Assembly: GCA_965205955.1 (NCBI GenBank) | Contig: OZ242192.1 | Location: forward strand, 1,054,001 to 1,118,000 | From: G965202915 sp965205955 | GTDB lineage: Bacteria > Pseudomonadota > Gammaproteobacteria > Eutrophobiales > Eutrophobiaceae | DNA: 64,000 nt | Direction: 5' to 3' | Part shown: piece after piece, positions 54,285 to 62,617 of the stretch | Numbering within the stretch: the first letter of the stretch is position 1 | Layout: each line of letters begins with the position of its first letter | Position numbers and translations under genes: made by a program | Notes under the pieces: model-generated | Told to the model about the DNA's origin: nothing | Databases searched by the model: none | Seen by the model: the letters and a program-made list of their open reading frames with translations, nothing else

Positions 54285-55436
54285 ATGGAAGAGCTTGATA
54301 AAATTCGAAGGACTATACACCGGGAGTTGAATCCTCCTGACAGTAGCCCTGATCCCACTACTACAATCACCCGCCGGACTTTCATTCAAAAATCGTTGCT
54401 CGGCGGTACCGTCGGAGCCGCGGCTTTTACCGGATGGTTTCCACTGGTCAACACCATTGAGTTTGCCTCGGCGGCAGTGAGCGAACCATTCCAGTTTGCC
54501 TGGCTTTCCGATACCCATCTCTATCCGCGCGACGTCAATGAACGCTTTGTGGAAAAAACCAAGCTGGCGATTAAGGAGATCGGAGATATAAGTTCGGATC
54601 TGGACTTCTTGATGTTCGGCGGCGATCTTGCCCAGACTGCCGATCCGGTGGAGTTGGACCTTGGCAAGGAACTGCTCTCGGAACTGGATAACACCGAGCA
54701 ATTATTCATCCCCGGCGAACACGACTGGTATCTGGACCTTGGCAAGAAATGGGAAAAAGAGTTCGGCAAATCGCCTTGGTCTAAAGACCATAAGGGCGTC
54801 CGTCTGATTGGGCTCAATACCGTCGGGCAGGCGCCCGATTACTGGTCGGTCAAAAAGATGACCCCACGCGAACGCATGGGGCATATGGAGGCGCTGGACG
54901 GCACTGTGGCAGGTCCCTGGGCCGGCCTGGGTCCGGAGCAATTGAAATGGCTGCAGAACGCCGTCTCCGACTGGCCCAAGGGCGATCCGCTGATACTGTT
55001 CAGCCACAACCCGCTGTATGAATACTATCCGCCATGGAATTTCTGGGTGCGGGATTGGCGCGAGGTGCATGAGATCCTTGAAGGATTCACCAATGTCACC
55101 AACATCCACGGGCATGTTCATCAGGTGCTCTACAATGAAATTGGCAACATGCGCTCGATCGGCATGCTGGCAACTTCCTGGCCCTGGCCTTATGCGCCGG
55201 AAGGTGTGCCGAAACTGACCAGGCCGATGTTGCGGGTTGACCCCGGTGATCATTTTGACGGTGTAGGCTGGGATCTGCTGTCGATAGATACCAATGGTAC
55301 CGCAGACAACACCTACAAAATGTGGCGCAAGCCTGAGCATATTCTGGCTGAAGCTGCGCCTGATTCTGGCACTGGTGACAACGGCAACCAGATCCTGCAT
55401 CGCAGGGTTGCCGATAAAATGTGGCCGTATAAATAA
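54285..55436 (+). CDS. Tat-exported calcineurin-like metallophosphoesterase
   Basis: A 383-residue protein with a Tat signal, TRRTFIQKSLLGG near residue 29-41, so it is exported folded. The metal-site motifs follow in order: WLSDTHLYP (DxH) near 75, MFGGDLAQ near 112, PGEHDWYLD near 143 (an E in place of the usual N of GNHD), LFSHNPLYEYYPP near 241, and NIHGHVHQ near 276. Family members hydrolyse phosphomono- or diesters; the substrate here is unknown. No SoxB-type C-terminal domain is present. Its place between two electron carriers and 20 bp before a cytochrome gene suggests a link to oxidase function or metal supply. Confidence 0.8.
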   Translation: MEELDKIRRTIHRELNPPDSSPDPTTTITRRTFIQKSLLGGTVGAAAFTGWFPLVNTIEFASAAVSEPFQFAWLSDTHLYPRDVNERFVEKTKLAIKEIGDISSDLDFLMFGGDLAQTADPVELDLGKELLSELDNTEQLFIPGEHDWYLDLGKKWEKEFGKSPWSKDHKGVRLIGLNTVGQAPDYWSVKKMTPRERMGHMEALDGTVAGPWAGLGPEQLKWLQNAVSDWPKGDPLILFSHNPLYEYYPPWNFWVRDWREVHEILEGFTNVTNIHGHVHQVLYNEIGNMRSIGMLATSWPWPYAPEGVPKLTRPMLRVDPGDHFDGVGWDLLSIDTNGTADNTYKMWRKPEHILAEAAPDSGTGDNGNQILHRRVADKMWPYK

Positions 55437-55456
55437 TTTAGGAGGATATTCTAACA

Positions 55457-55912
55457 ATGAACAGAAAATTGTATCGCAAATCATGGGGAATGAGCGGATT
55501 GCTGATGGTCACACTGTTTTTATTCGGTGGCATGGCATTGGCTCATAAGGAAAAACATTCTCCGGAGCAACTGCAGGCCTTTGAGGAAGAATTGATGGAC
55601 CAAGTCCGTACAGGCGACCTGCTTTGGCATGGAGACAAGGCCACCCAGAAGGAACTGGGGGTTAATCTTTCCAATACCGGAGCGGCCTGCGCCATGTGTC
55701 ACCCGGACACCGCCGATGCGCATCCGCATGAATACCCAAAATTTCAGGAGCAGATGGGCGAGTTTGCAACGTATCGCGATATGGTAAACTGGTGTATCGA
55801 AAAGCCGAATCAGGGCGAAAAAATCGATCCCGACGGTCCGGCCATGAAAGCCATCGAGGCCTATTCCTACTGGGCTAATCGTGGTTCCACACTGGATACG
55901 GGCAGACACTGA
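55457..55912 (+). CDS. Mono-haem cytochrome c-type protein
   Basis: A 151-residue exported protein: signal peptide (GLLMVTLFLFGGMALAHK), a helical lead (QLQAFEEELMDQVRTGDLLWHG), then the haem motif CAMCHPDTADAHPHEYPKF near residue 77. Two candidate axial Met residues lie in QMGEF and DMVNW. A late cysteine (NWCIEKP) and an AYSYWANRGSTLD tail are unusual for a plain class I cytochrome and recall the SoxA-type C-terminal region. An AGGAGG ribosome binding site precedes the ATG. Likely a donor to the oxidase encoded next. Function inferred. Confidence 0.75.
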   Translation: MNRKLYRKSWGMSGLLMVTLFLFGGMALAHKEKHSPEQLQAFEEELMDQVRTGDLLWHGDKATQKELGVNLSNTGAACAMCHPDTADAHPHEYPKFQEQMGEFATYRDMVNWCIEKPNQGEKIDPDGPAMKAIEAYSYWANRGSTLDTGRH

Positions 55913-55936
55913 AATAGAAATATAAGCTATAACTAT

Positions 55937-55967
55937 CTCCCGGCGGAAAAACCACTTCCGCTGGGAG
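55937..55967 (+). other. Stable hairpin before ccoN
   Basis: CTCCCGGCGGAA (55937-55948) pairs along all 12 bases with TTCCGCTGGGAG (55956-55967), with one G-U pair and a seven-base loop. A T-run (TTTTTT) follows only after about 17 bases, so it is not a classic terminator. It separates the upstream trio from the oxidase genes and could be an attenuator, a processing site or a stability element. Confidence 0.6.
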
Positions 55968-56011
55968 TATAGACTAACAAAAATTTTTTGAGGAGGCGGT
56001 AGCGGGGGAGC

Positions 56012-57442
56012 ATGGCAAACGCAAGCATAGACTATGACCAAATAACCGATTACAAGCTGATCCAGCTATGGTTATTGTGGGGTGGCATCTGGTTAATGTT
56101 TGCCCCGTCCATCGGGATCACCATCTCGACGATGTTCAATTATCCCGAGTATCTCGGTCAGAACGCCTACCTTACCTTCGGTCGGTTGCGGCCCATGCAT
56201 GTGAACGGGGTGATCTTCGGGGCATTTTCCACTCTGTTCGTCGGTCTGATATTCTATATATTGCCCCGCCTGACCGGCATCGCGGTCTATAAGGCACATT
56301 GGGGCTACCCGCTGCTATGGCTTTGGAATGCCGCATTGATCCTCGGCATGATCCTGCTGCTACTGGGGCACAACCAGGGATTGGAAGCAGGCGAATTGCC
56401 ACTGATCCCGGATATCATGTTCTTTGTAGCGGTAGCAGTTATGACCTATCAAGTCATCGTAACCGTGGCCAAACGCATCATCCGGCCAATGTATGTTTCA
56501 CTGTGGTATATGGTGGCGGCGCTGGTTTGGACTGTCGCCAATCTGATACTCGGATTTGTAATACCGCACGCGATCCCCGGTATAAATAACGCCGCCTTTC
56601 ATGGTCTGTTCCTGCACTACATCGTCGGATTATGGATTACACCGGCCGGCTATGTGTTGATCTACTATTTTCTTCCGGCCAGCGTTAAAAATCCGATCTA
56701 CAGCCATAAATTATCAATGGTGGGGTTTTGGTCACTGGCGGTATTCTATCCGTTTGTAGGCCTGCACCACTATCTATACAGCCCGTTTGCCGATTGGGCG
56801 GAAACCCTGGCGATCATCACCTCCATGCTGCTGATCATTCCGGTATGGACGGTGCTGCAAAATTTCTTTGGCACCATGATCGGCCGCTGGCATAACTTTG
56901 GCCAAAACCTGTGTGCCAAATTCATGATCATGGGTTCAATCATGTATTTGATCGGCTGCTTCCAGGGTTCAACCGAGGCCCTGCGTTCAATCCAGGAGCC
57001 AACTCACTTTACCGATTTTGTAATCAGTCACTCTCATCTCACCGTATTTGGCACCTTTGTAGTTTGGGCGATTGGCGGGCTGGTGTATGTCTGGCCGATC
57101 GTATGCGGTCGGCCATTGTGGTCTTTCAAGCTCGGCAATTGGTCGTTCTGGCTGATTACCTGCGGTATTTCACTGATGGGAATTGGCCTGTCCGCACAGG
57201 GCATCCAACAAGGCTACATGCTGATGGCAGGCTCAGAGTGGCTCGATACAGTGGTCGCGATGAGGCCCTACTGGCTGGTACGCACAATCGCCGGTTCCCT
57301 GATGGATATTGGCATTTCATTACTGATTTATAACCTGATGCGCACCGCTCTGGCGGCATCAGTGGCCGATACTGAGACCACGCCCGCGCCCGCGCCGGAT
57401 ACAGTCCCCGGAGGCCCCATCCCCGAAGGGGTAGGGAAATAA
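56012..57442 (+). CDS. ccoN: cbb3-type cytochrome c oxidase subunit I (divergent)
   Basis: Catalytic haem-copper subunit, 476 aa, with 12 or more membrane helices. FGRLRPMHVNG near residue 65 holds a low-spin haem ligand. LFLHYIVGLW near 200 gives the first Cu-B histidine. FYPFVGLHHYLY near 250 gives the His-His pair with a Tyr six residues before it, in the place of the cross-linked tyrosine. ISHSHLTVFG near 345 gives the b3 and b ligands. Those residues mark an oxygen reductase; NO reductase glutamates are absent. The overall sequence is far from classic CcoN, and a Pro-rich tail is odd. Its stop overlaps the next start (TAATG). Confidence 0.85.
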   Translation: MANASIDYDQITDYKLIQLWLLWGGIWLMFAPSIGITISTMFNYPEYLGQNAYLTFGRLRPMHVNGVIFGAFSTLFVGLIFYILPRLTGIAVYKAHWGYPLLWLWNAALILGMILLLLGHNQGLEAGELPLIPDIMFFVAVAVMTYQVIVTVAKRIIRPMYVSLWYMVAALVWTVANLILGFVIPHAIPGINNAAFHGLFLHYIVGLWITPAGYVLIYYFLPASVKNPIYSHKLSMVGFWSLAVFYPFVGLHHYLYSPFADWAETLAIITSMLLIIPVWTVLQNFFGTMIGRWHNFGQNLCAKFMIMGSIMYLIGCFQGSTEALRSIQEPTHFTDFVISHSHLTVFGTFVVWAIGGLVYVWPIVCGRPLWSFKLGNWSFWLITCGISLMGIGLSAQGIQQGYMLMAGSEWLDTVVAMRPYWLVRTIAGSLMDIGISLLIYNLMRTALAASVADTETTPAPAPDTVPGGPIPEGVGK

Positions 57443-59181
57443 TGAGCAGCACGCGCATTATTGCACTGGGCGCCGGAGTTGCCTGCATCTCGGCGGCCAC
57501 CCTGGTACAGGGTATCCTGCCGGCATTGGTGCCGCAATCCTGGGATACCAAGGTAACCCGGGTAGTGCGCACCGACATCGGCGAACTCAAATGGATGGTA
57601 AGCGATGCCACAGACTACACACCCGAGCAAGCCAACGGCCGCAAGACCTATATCGCAGAAGGTTGCTGGTATTGCCATTCCCAATTCGTAAGGCCCATAG
57701 CCGGAGAGAGCAGGCGCTGGGGCCCGGTTGCCCAGGCTGGTGAATATGCCTTTGACCTGCCGCATATGTTCTCCACCCGGCGCATTGGCCCGGACTTATC
57801 CCGTGTCGGCTTGAAATATGGCGATGATTGGCATCTGGCACACTTCTGGAACCCGCGCATGGTGGCGGCGGACTCGATCATGCCGCGCTTTACCCAGTTT
57901 TTTGAAGGACCTTATGGTGGGGTTGCCATAGTCGAGGATACTGAAGGAAACAAAACGCTGGCGCAGACCCCGAACACCGAAACCCTGTTCGACTTCTCAT
58001 CCCCGCAGCAAATTCTATTGACGCCAAACGCCGACGGGCTTGTCTTTGTCCGGGAAAAGGGAAAATATCCGATTATCCATACCCCCAATGAAGAATACAC
58101 AGGCAAGACGGTCGAACTGGTCTTTGGCACCGATAGATTGGATAATGTAATCGCCTACCTGCAAAAACTCGGCACGAATCGCGGCAAATGGCGCGATCTG
58201 TTTTTCCCGCACCGGCTGGAAATCAACGAAATGACTATCCCGCAATCCGAAGAATTGCTCACGTATGGCAAAAACGTATATCAGCGCCGCTGTATCGGCT
58301 GTCACGGTGTCAACGGTGACGGAAACGGCCCGGCGGCGGCCTTTCTTGCGGTGCGCCCACGTAACTTCCAATATGGGCTGTTCAAATTCCGCGTCACCCC
58401 TTCCGGCTCCCTGCCCACCGACGGAGATCTAATGCGCACACTCAACCGCGGCATACGCGGCACTGCGATGCCCTCATTCCACACACTGTCAAACAAGGAC
58501 CGCCTGGCGGCAATCCAATACATCAAATATGAGCTGGCGGCGGATCGCAGCGATCCCGAAAATCCCTATTTCTATTTCGCCGAAGAGCAGGCGGAGCAAC
58601 CGTTGTATTTGGGCTATCCGCCGGAGCCGACCGCAGAGCTCGTGGTGCAGGGCGAGGAAGTATGGCAAAACGCCAAATGTTGGGAATGCCATGGCAATGA
58701 AGGCATGGGCGACGGCGACAAGGCCGATGAGATGGAAGATGATTTTGGCTATCCGATCCCGCCGGCCAACTTAACCAGGGGATTATTCAAATCCGGATCG
58801 GGGGTAAAAGACATCTACCGCACCATTAGCACCGGCATCCTCGGCACGCCGATGCCCTCGTATTCCGACTCGTTGCCCGAAGAAGAGCGCTGGGCATTGG
58901 CCTATTACGTGCTGTCGCTATCGGCATTCAAAGACCCGTTGACCGGCGAACCCCTGCAGATTGCAGACATCGACCGCCACGCGCTCAATGATCCCGGTTT
59001 GCCGGCTGCGGAATCCGGCCTGGCCTATCAGACCCGGGTGCGATTCAAGGAAGACGGCGAGGTGATTGTCGCCGATGAGATGGACAAGACGCGCTATGCC
59101 GGAGAGGCCTGGGCTAGCAAAAAAGGCTTCGAGTTTGTTGAATCCGGCAGCGCGGTCATAGACAATCCCGGGCAGCAATAA
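57442..59181 (+). CDS. CcoO fused to a di-haem cytochrome c
   Basis: 579 residues. The N-terminal half is CcoO: a membrane anchor (LGAGVACISAATLVQGILP), GRKTYIAEGCWYCHSQFVRPI near residue 70, the GEYAFDLPHMF and RRIGPDLSRVG motifs, and the axial Met in SIMPRF. From about residue 265 two further cytochrome c domains follow, with CIGCHGVNGDG near 283 and CWECHGNEGMGDGD near 413, the last with a Met ligand region TPMPSYSD. In ordinary cbb3 enzymes the two extra haems are on CcoP. Here the CcoP haem domains are fused to CcoO and the CcoP anchor is separate (59326-59577). Confidence 0.88.
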   Translation: MSSTRIIALGAGVACISAATLVQGILPALVPQSWDTKVTRVVRTDIGELKWMVSDATDYTPEQANGRKTYIAEGCWYCHSQFVRPIAGESRRWGPVAQAGEYAFDLPHMFSTRRIGPDLSRVGLKYGDDWHLAHFWNPRMVAADSIMPRFTQFFEGPYGGVAIVEDTEGNKTLAQTPNTETLFDFSSPQQILLTPNADGLVFVREKGKYPIIHTPNEEYTGKTVELVFGTDRLDNVIAYLQKLGTNRGKWRDLFFPHRLEINEMTIPQSEELLTYGKNVYQRRCIGCHGVNGDGNGPAAAFLAVRPRNFQYGLFKFRVTPSGSLPTDGDLMRTLNRGIRGTAMPSFHTLSNKDRLAAIQYIKYELAADRSDPENPYFYFAEEQAEQPLYLGYPPEPTAELVVQGEEVWQNAKCWECHGNEGMGDGDKADEMEDDFGYPIPPANLTRGLFKSGSGVKDIYRTISTGILGTPMPSYSDSLPEEERWALAYYVLSLSAFKDPLTGEPLQIADIDRHALNDPGLPAAESGLAYQTRVRFKEDGEVIVADEMDKTRYAGEAWASKKGFEFVESGSAVIDNPGQQ

Positions 59182-59183
59182 CG

Positions 59184-59342
59184 ATGTTGGAATTAACGGC
59201 ATGGCAGTTTCTGGTGGCTTTTTTCATGAGTCTGGGCGCCGTATTTATCTTTATCTGGGCAGTAATGTCGGGATTATTCAACGACATTGAAAATATCAAG
59301 TATCAAGTTTTGGAGGCGGAGCAGGATGAGAAGCGAGACTGA
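59184..59342 (+). CDS. CcoS-like small membrane protein
   Basis: A 52-residue peptide, starting two bases after the CcoO fusion. One membrane segment (FLVAFFMSLGAVFIFIWAV) is followed by SGLFNDIENIKYQVLEAEQDE. FxWAVxSGxFxDxE is characteristic of CcoS, a factor for copper and haem insertion into cbb3 oxidases. The C-terminal end overlaps the next gene by 17 bases. It is too short for many gene finders. Confidence 0.65.
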   Translation: MLELTAWQFLVAFFMSLGAVFIFIWAVMSGLFNDIENIKYQVLEAEQDEKRD

Positions 59343-59577
59343 CAAGCAAATCACTGAACAAACCGAATCTGGCGAAAGACCGCCCGGCAATCTGTCGGGC
59401 AATGCGCATGAAGACCAATTGGAAGAAACCGGCACCGTATCCGCCCGCCATGGAAAAATCAACTGGTGGCTATGGGCGGTGTATGTGATCATGTTGGTTT
59501 GGGCTGTTTATTATGCCATTGAATACTGGGCGTTACCCGGCTATGACGAACTTGGCCCGGGCCTGGGCGATTACTGA
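59326..59577 (+). CDS. Detached CcoP/FixP N-terminal domain
   Basis: An 83-residue protein starting at ATG 59326, overlapping the CcoS-like gene, with GGAG in its leader. A polar N-terminal half is followed by HGKINWWLWAVYVIMLVWAVYYAIEYW, which matches the FixP_N module (PxWWLWxFY...). It ends in LPGYDELGPGLGDY. It thus corresponds to the membrane anchor of CcoP without haem domains, complementing the fusion at 57442-59181. Confidence 0.65.
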   Translation: MRSETDKQITEQTESGERPPGNLSGNAHEDQLEETGTVSARHGKINWWLWAVYVIMLVWAVYYAIEYWALPGYDELGPGLGDY

Positions 59578-59601
59578 TGATTACCATGGAGAAAATTACC
59601 T

Positions 59602-59700
59602 ATGTGGAACATTAAGCTGGTTATGGGGCTGGCAATGCTGAACCTGATATTCCTATTTTCCGAAATTGTTTTTAACATCTTTGGTGTGATGCTGGGGTAG
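59602..59700 (+). CDS. 32-residue membrane peptide
   Basis: MWNIKLVMGLAMLNLIF... is one hydrophobic helix (LVMGLAMLNLIFLFSEIVFNIF). It has only a GGAG at 11 bases as a ribosome binding site. It could be a CcoQ- or CcoM-like small oxidase subunit. The assignment rests on position in the operon and composition. Confidence 0.45.
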   Translation: MWNIKLVMGLAMLNLIFLFSEIVFNIFGVMLG

Positions 59701-59706
59701 GGATCC

Positions 59707-59796
59707 ATGTCCAATATTGCGCTCATCTGTCTGATATTTGCCATAATTATGATCGTAGGGTTTGGTTTGTGGATGGTCTGGTTGCATTTCCAGTAA
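59707..59796 (+). CDS. 29-residue membrane peptide
   Basis: MSNIALICLIFAIIMIVGFG... is one hydrophobic helix ending in WMVWLHFQ. AGGG lies five bases upstream, and the next gene's ATG follows its stop codon directly, which suggests translation coupling. Small single-helix subunits (CcoQ, CcoM) are known in cbb3 oxidases; this is a candidate. Confidence 0.5.
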   Translation: MSNIALICLIFAIIMIVGFGLWMVWLHFQ

Positions 59797-60495
59797 ATGC
59801 TCCCTTACCTGCTGATCTCCCTGAGCGGCTTTGCAGGCAGTTTTCACTGTTTAGGAATGTGCAGCGGCTTTGCCTGCACCATCGGTTCGGATCCGCGTGG
59901 CCGCCTTGCCACCATCAGACGCCATATAATCTATAACACCGGCCGAGTAACTGCTTACTGTCTCCTGGGGGCGATGGCTGGTTCTCTGGGGGCCGCTCTC
60001 ATCCTGCATACTGCCGATAACGCAGTAATCACCGCCCAGCGTCTGCTGGCATCCATCTCCGGCCTGCTGATGATTATTATCGGCCTGCAAATTGCAGGCT
60101 ATTTCAAACGCCGTTACAGCGTCCCCGGTGTTGGCGGTCGCCTGTTTGCGCAGGCCCTGCACGATCTGTTGAAAATTCCCGGCCCCGTTGCACCGCTGGC
60201 ATTCGGAGTATTCAACGGCTTCCTGCCCTGCCCATTGGTGTATGCCTTCATCGCCCAGGCGGCGGCCAGCGGAGATACCCTGTCCGGGGTGCTGATTATG
60301 GCAGCCTTCGGGCTTGGCACATTTCCCGCCATGTTGCTGGCTGGCAATATAGGCGCTCGCCTGAGTCCCGGCTGGCGGTTCCGAGGCGTACGCATCGCCG
60401 GCGTGTGCATAGTTGCTTTCGGTTTGATAACACTGTTGCGGGGCGCCATGCCCCATGGCGGTCATAGCCACTCACTGTTCCAGATCTTATCCTGA
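59797..60495 (+). CDS. TauE/SafE-like (DsbD_2/COG2836) membrane protein
   Basis: 232 residues with six helices. The start LISLSGFAGSFHCLGMCSGFACTI contains the GFxGSxHCxGMCG signature of the COG2836 family, often named 'sulfite exporter TauE/SafE family' and frequently beside ccoI/ccoS. A second GVFNGFLPCPLVYAF motif is in the middle. A role in copper delivery to cbb3 oxidase is suggested by context. Its C terminus ends in His-rich MPHGGHSHSL. It abuts the preceding small gene. Confidence 0.8.
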   Translation: MLPYLLISLSGFAGSFHCLGMCSGFACTIGSDPRGRLATIRRHIIYNTGRVTAYCLLGAMAGSLGAALILHTADNAVITAQRLLASISGLLMIIIGLQIAGYFKRRYSVPGVGGRLFAQALHDLLKIPGPVAPLAFGVFNGFLPCPLVYAFIAQAAASGDTLSGVLIMAAFGLGTFPAMLLAGNIGARLSPGWRFRGVRIAGVCIVAFGLITLLRGAMPHGGHSHSLFQILS

Positions 60496-60514
60496 TATTC
60501 AGACCCGCTCTCCC

Positions 60515-62617
60515 ATGACCTGCAGTCACTGCTACCTGCCGACCCGCAGCGATATTCAGCAGCGAGAATTCAACGGCGAGATGCACCAATTTTGCTGTTA
60601 CGGCTGCTGTCTGGCCTTCCAGGTCAGCCATGGACAATTGGAAGAATCCGCAGCCGCCTGGCTGCTGATAAGGATCGGGGCCGGCGCATTTCTGGCCATG
60701 TTCATCATGCTATTCAGTCTGTTGCTCTACTCGGGGACACTGCGCCCGGAAGATGCCCAACTGACGCAGATCATCCATATTGTGCTATGGGCGCTGGCAA
60801 CCCCGGTGCTGATTATCCTTGGTGGGCCGTTCATTCAGGGCGCCTGGAAGGCAGCGTGGCATGGGCAGCTGAGCGCCGATACCCTAATCAGTATTGGTAC
60901 GCTGGCGGCCTATGGCTATTCCGCATGGCAGACTATCACCTACGGCAGCGACATCTATTTCGATACTGCGACTATGATACTGGTGTTATTCACCGTCGGG
61001 CGCTACTTGGAAGCGGCCGGTCGCGCTCAGACGGCGCGCAGCCTGGCCCCAATGCTGGCCGCCCGCCGAGCCAAGGCCACTGTAGTGACCAATGGTCAGG
61101 ACTGCCAGCAAGCAGTTCAAACCATCCGGCCGGAGGCCGTGGTCCGGGTGCATCCCGGCGAGCGGCTCCCGGTTGACGGCATCGTATTGGAAGGACACTC
61201 ACAATGCAACGAAGCGATGCTCAGCGGCCAGCACGAACCTCAAATCAAACAGCCGGACAGCAAGGTGTACGCGGGCAGCATCAACGGCACCGGTCAACTC
61301 CTGATACGCACCACCGATACCGGTGATGACACTCGCTGGGGTCAAATCGGCCGCTTTGTGAGCGCAGCCCTGGACCGCAAAAGCGTTGCCGCCGAGATCA
61401 TAGACTGCGTCGCGGCGGTTTTCGTGCCCATGGTGATACTATTGGCTCTGGCGACAATGTTTTATTGGCATTGGGGCGATCTCCAGCGAGGATTGCCGGC
61501 GGCGCTGGCGGTATTGGTGGTAGCATGTCCCTGCGCGCTCGGACTCGCGGCGCCTCTGGCAACCGCGATCGGTCTCGGACAGGCCGCGCAGCGGGGCGTA
61601 TTGATCCGTGGCGGCGGCGTACTGGAGAATCTGGCGGGTATCAAAGCCGTCGCATTTGACAAAACCGGCACTCTCACCGATGGCCGGATGCGCCTGCAAC
61701 ATATTTTCACGGCCGGAGTATCCGAGCAAACCCTGTTGCAGCGGGCGGCGGGTCTGGCACAGGGATCGGCTCATCCCCTGGCTACCGGTATAGCCGGCGC
61801 GAGCAGGGCTAGGAGCATAAAACCCCTGCAGCATCACAATATCGAGGCACAACCCGGCGCCGGCCTCACCGGTAGCCATGCCGATCACACCACGGCAATC
61901 GGTTCCATGGCATTGATGGCAGAACTCGGCTGGCCTATTCCGGGTGAATTAACCGCATCGGCAATGAAAACGCGAGGCAGCACAATGGTTTACGTTGGCT
62001 GGAACGGCAAAGTACAGGGGCTGTTGGCATTGGAGGATAAGCTCCTGAGTGGCGCCCGACCGACAATAGCCGCACTGAATAATACCGGACTCACCACCAG
62101 CCTGCTAAGCGGAGATACCGCCGATGCCACCCGCAGAGTAGCAGTGGCCGTCGATATTGACACCTGGCAGGCCGAGCTCACCCCGGAAGGCAAGGCAGAG
62201 GCGCTGCAAGACTGGATGCGGCAAAAAGGCGCCGTTGCAATGGTTGGTGATGAAATGAATGACGGGCCGGTGCTGGCGGTGGCAAGCGTAGGTATTGCGG
62301 TAGGGGGGGCAAACGATTTGACACGGGAAGCGGCCGATGTGGTTTTGCCGGAAAATGCGCTGGAGTTACTGCCCTGGGTATTTCAACTCGCCCGCCGGGT
62401 GCGCAGAACCATTTATATCAATATCATTTGGGCATTGGGCTACAATACAGTGGCCCTGTCTCTAGCCGCAAGCGGGCTACTACTTCCGATTATTGCCGCG
62501 GGGTTGATGGCCGGTTCCAGTCTTTTAGTGGTGGCCAACTCACTGCGCCTCAATCATGCGGACGAATCACCAACCGGCGCGCAAACCGTTCAAACGGAAA
62601 GAATGCCTTCTGTTTGA
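60515..62617 (+). CDS. CcoI-like copper P-type ATPase with altered TGE motif
   Basis: 700-residue P1B ATPase, likely for cuproenzyme assembly. MTCSHCYLP and HQFCCYGCCLAF form a short N-terminal cysteine-rich domain; the usual HMA domain is missing and membrane helices begin near residue 50. The TM motif ACPCALGLAAPLA lies near 340, the phosphorylation site AFDKTGTLTDG near 380, and GDEMNDGPVLA near 577. The actuator loop, normally TGES, reads LSGQHEP near 235, replacing the glutamate needed for dephosphorylation by glutamine. The start is at ATG 60515; upstream in-frame codons belong to the overlap with the previous gene. Confidence 0.85.
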   Translation: MTCSHCYLPTRSDIQQREFNGEMHQFCCYGCCLAFQVSHGQLEESAAAWLLIRIGAGAFLAMFIMLFSLLLYSGTLRPEDAQLTQIIHIVLWALATPVLIILGGPFIQGAWKAAWHGQLSADTLISIGTLAAYGYSAWQTITYGSDIYFDTATMILVLFTVGRYLEAAGRAQTARSLAPMLAARRAKATVVTNGQDCQQAVQTIRPEAVVRVHPGERLPVDGIVLEGHSQCNEAMLSGQHEPQIKQPDSKVYAGSINGTGQLLIRTTDTGDDTRWGQIGRFVSAALDRKSVAAEIIDCVAAVFVPMVILLALATMFYWHWGDLQRGLPAALAVLVVACPCALGLAAPLATAIGLGQAAQRGVLIRGGGVLENLAGIKAVAFDKTGTLTDGRMRLQHIFTAGVSEQTLLQRAAGLAQGSAHPLATGIAGASRARSIKPLQHHNIEAQPGAGLTGSHADHTTAIGSMALMAELGWPIPGELTASAMKTRGSTMVYVGWNGKVQGLLALEDKLLSGARPTIAALNNTGLTTSLLSGDTADATRRVAVAVDIDTWQAELTPEGKAEALQDWMRQKGAVAMVGDEMNDGPVLAVASVGIAVGGANDLTREAADVVLPENALELLPWVFQLARRVRRTIYINIIWALGYNTVALSLAASGLLLPIIAAGLMAGSSLLVVANSLRLNHADESPTGAQTVQTERMPSV

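Noticed and set aside
54285..55436. SoxB (sulfate thiohydrolase)
   Set aside because: Tat signal and metallophosphoesterase motifs agree, but the 5'-nucleotidase C-terminal domain of SoxB is missing and no other sox genes are near.
56012..57442. NO reductase (NorB-like) instead of oxidase
   Set aside because: The cross-linked Tyr position before the His-His pair is kept, the glutamates near the metal site are absent, and a CcoO partner follows.
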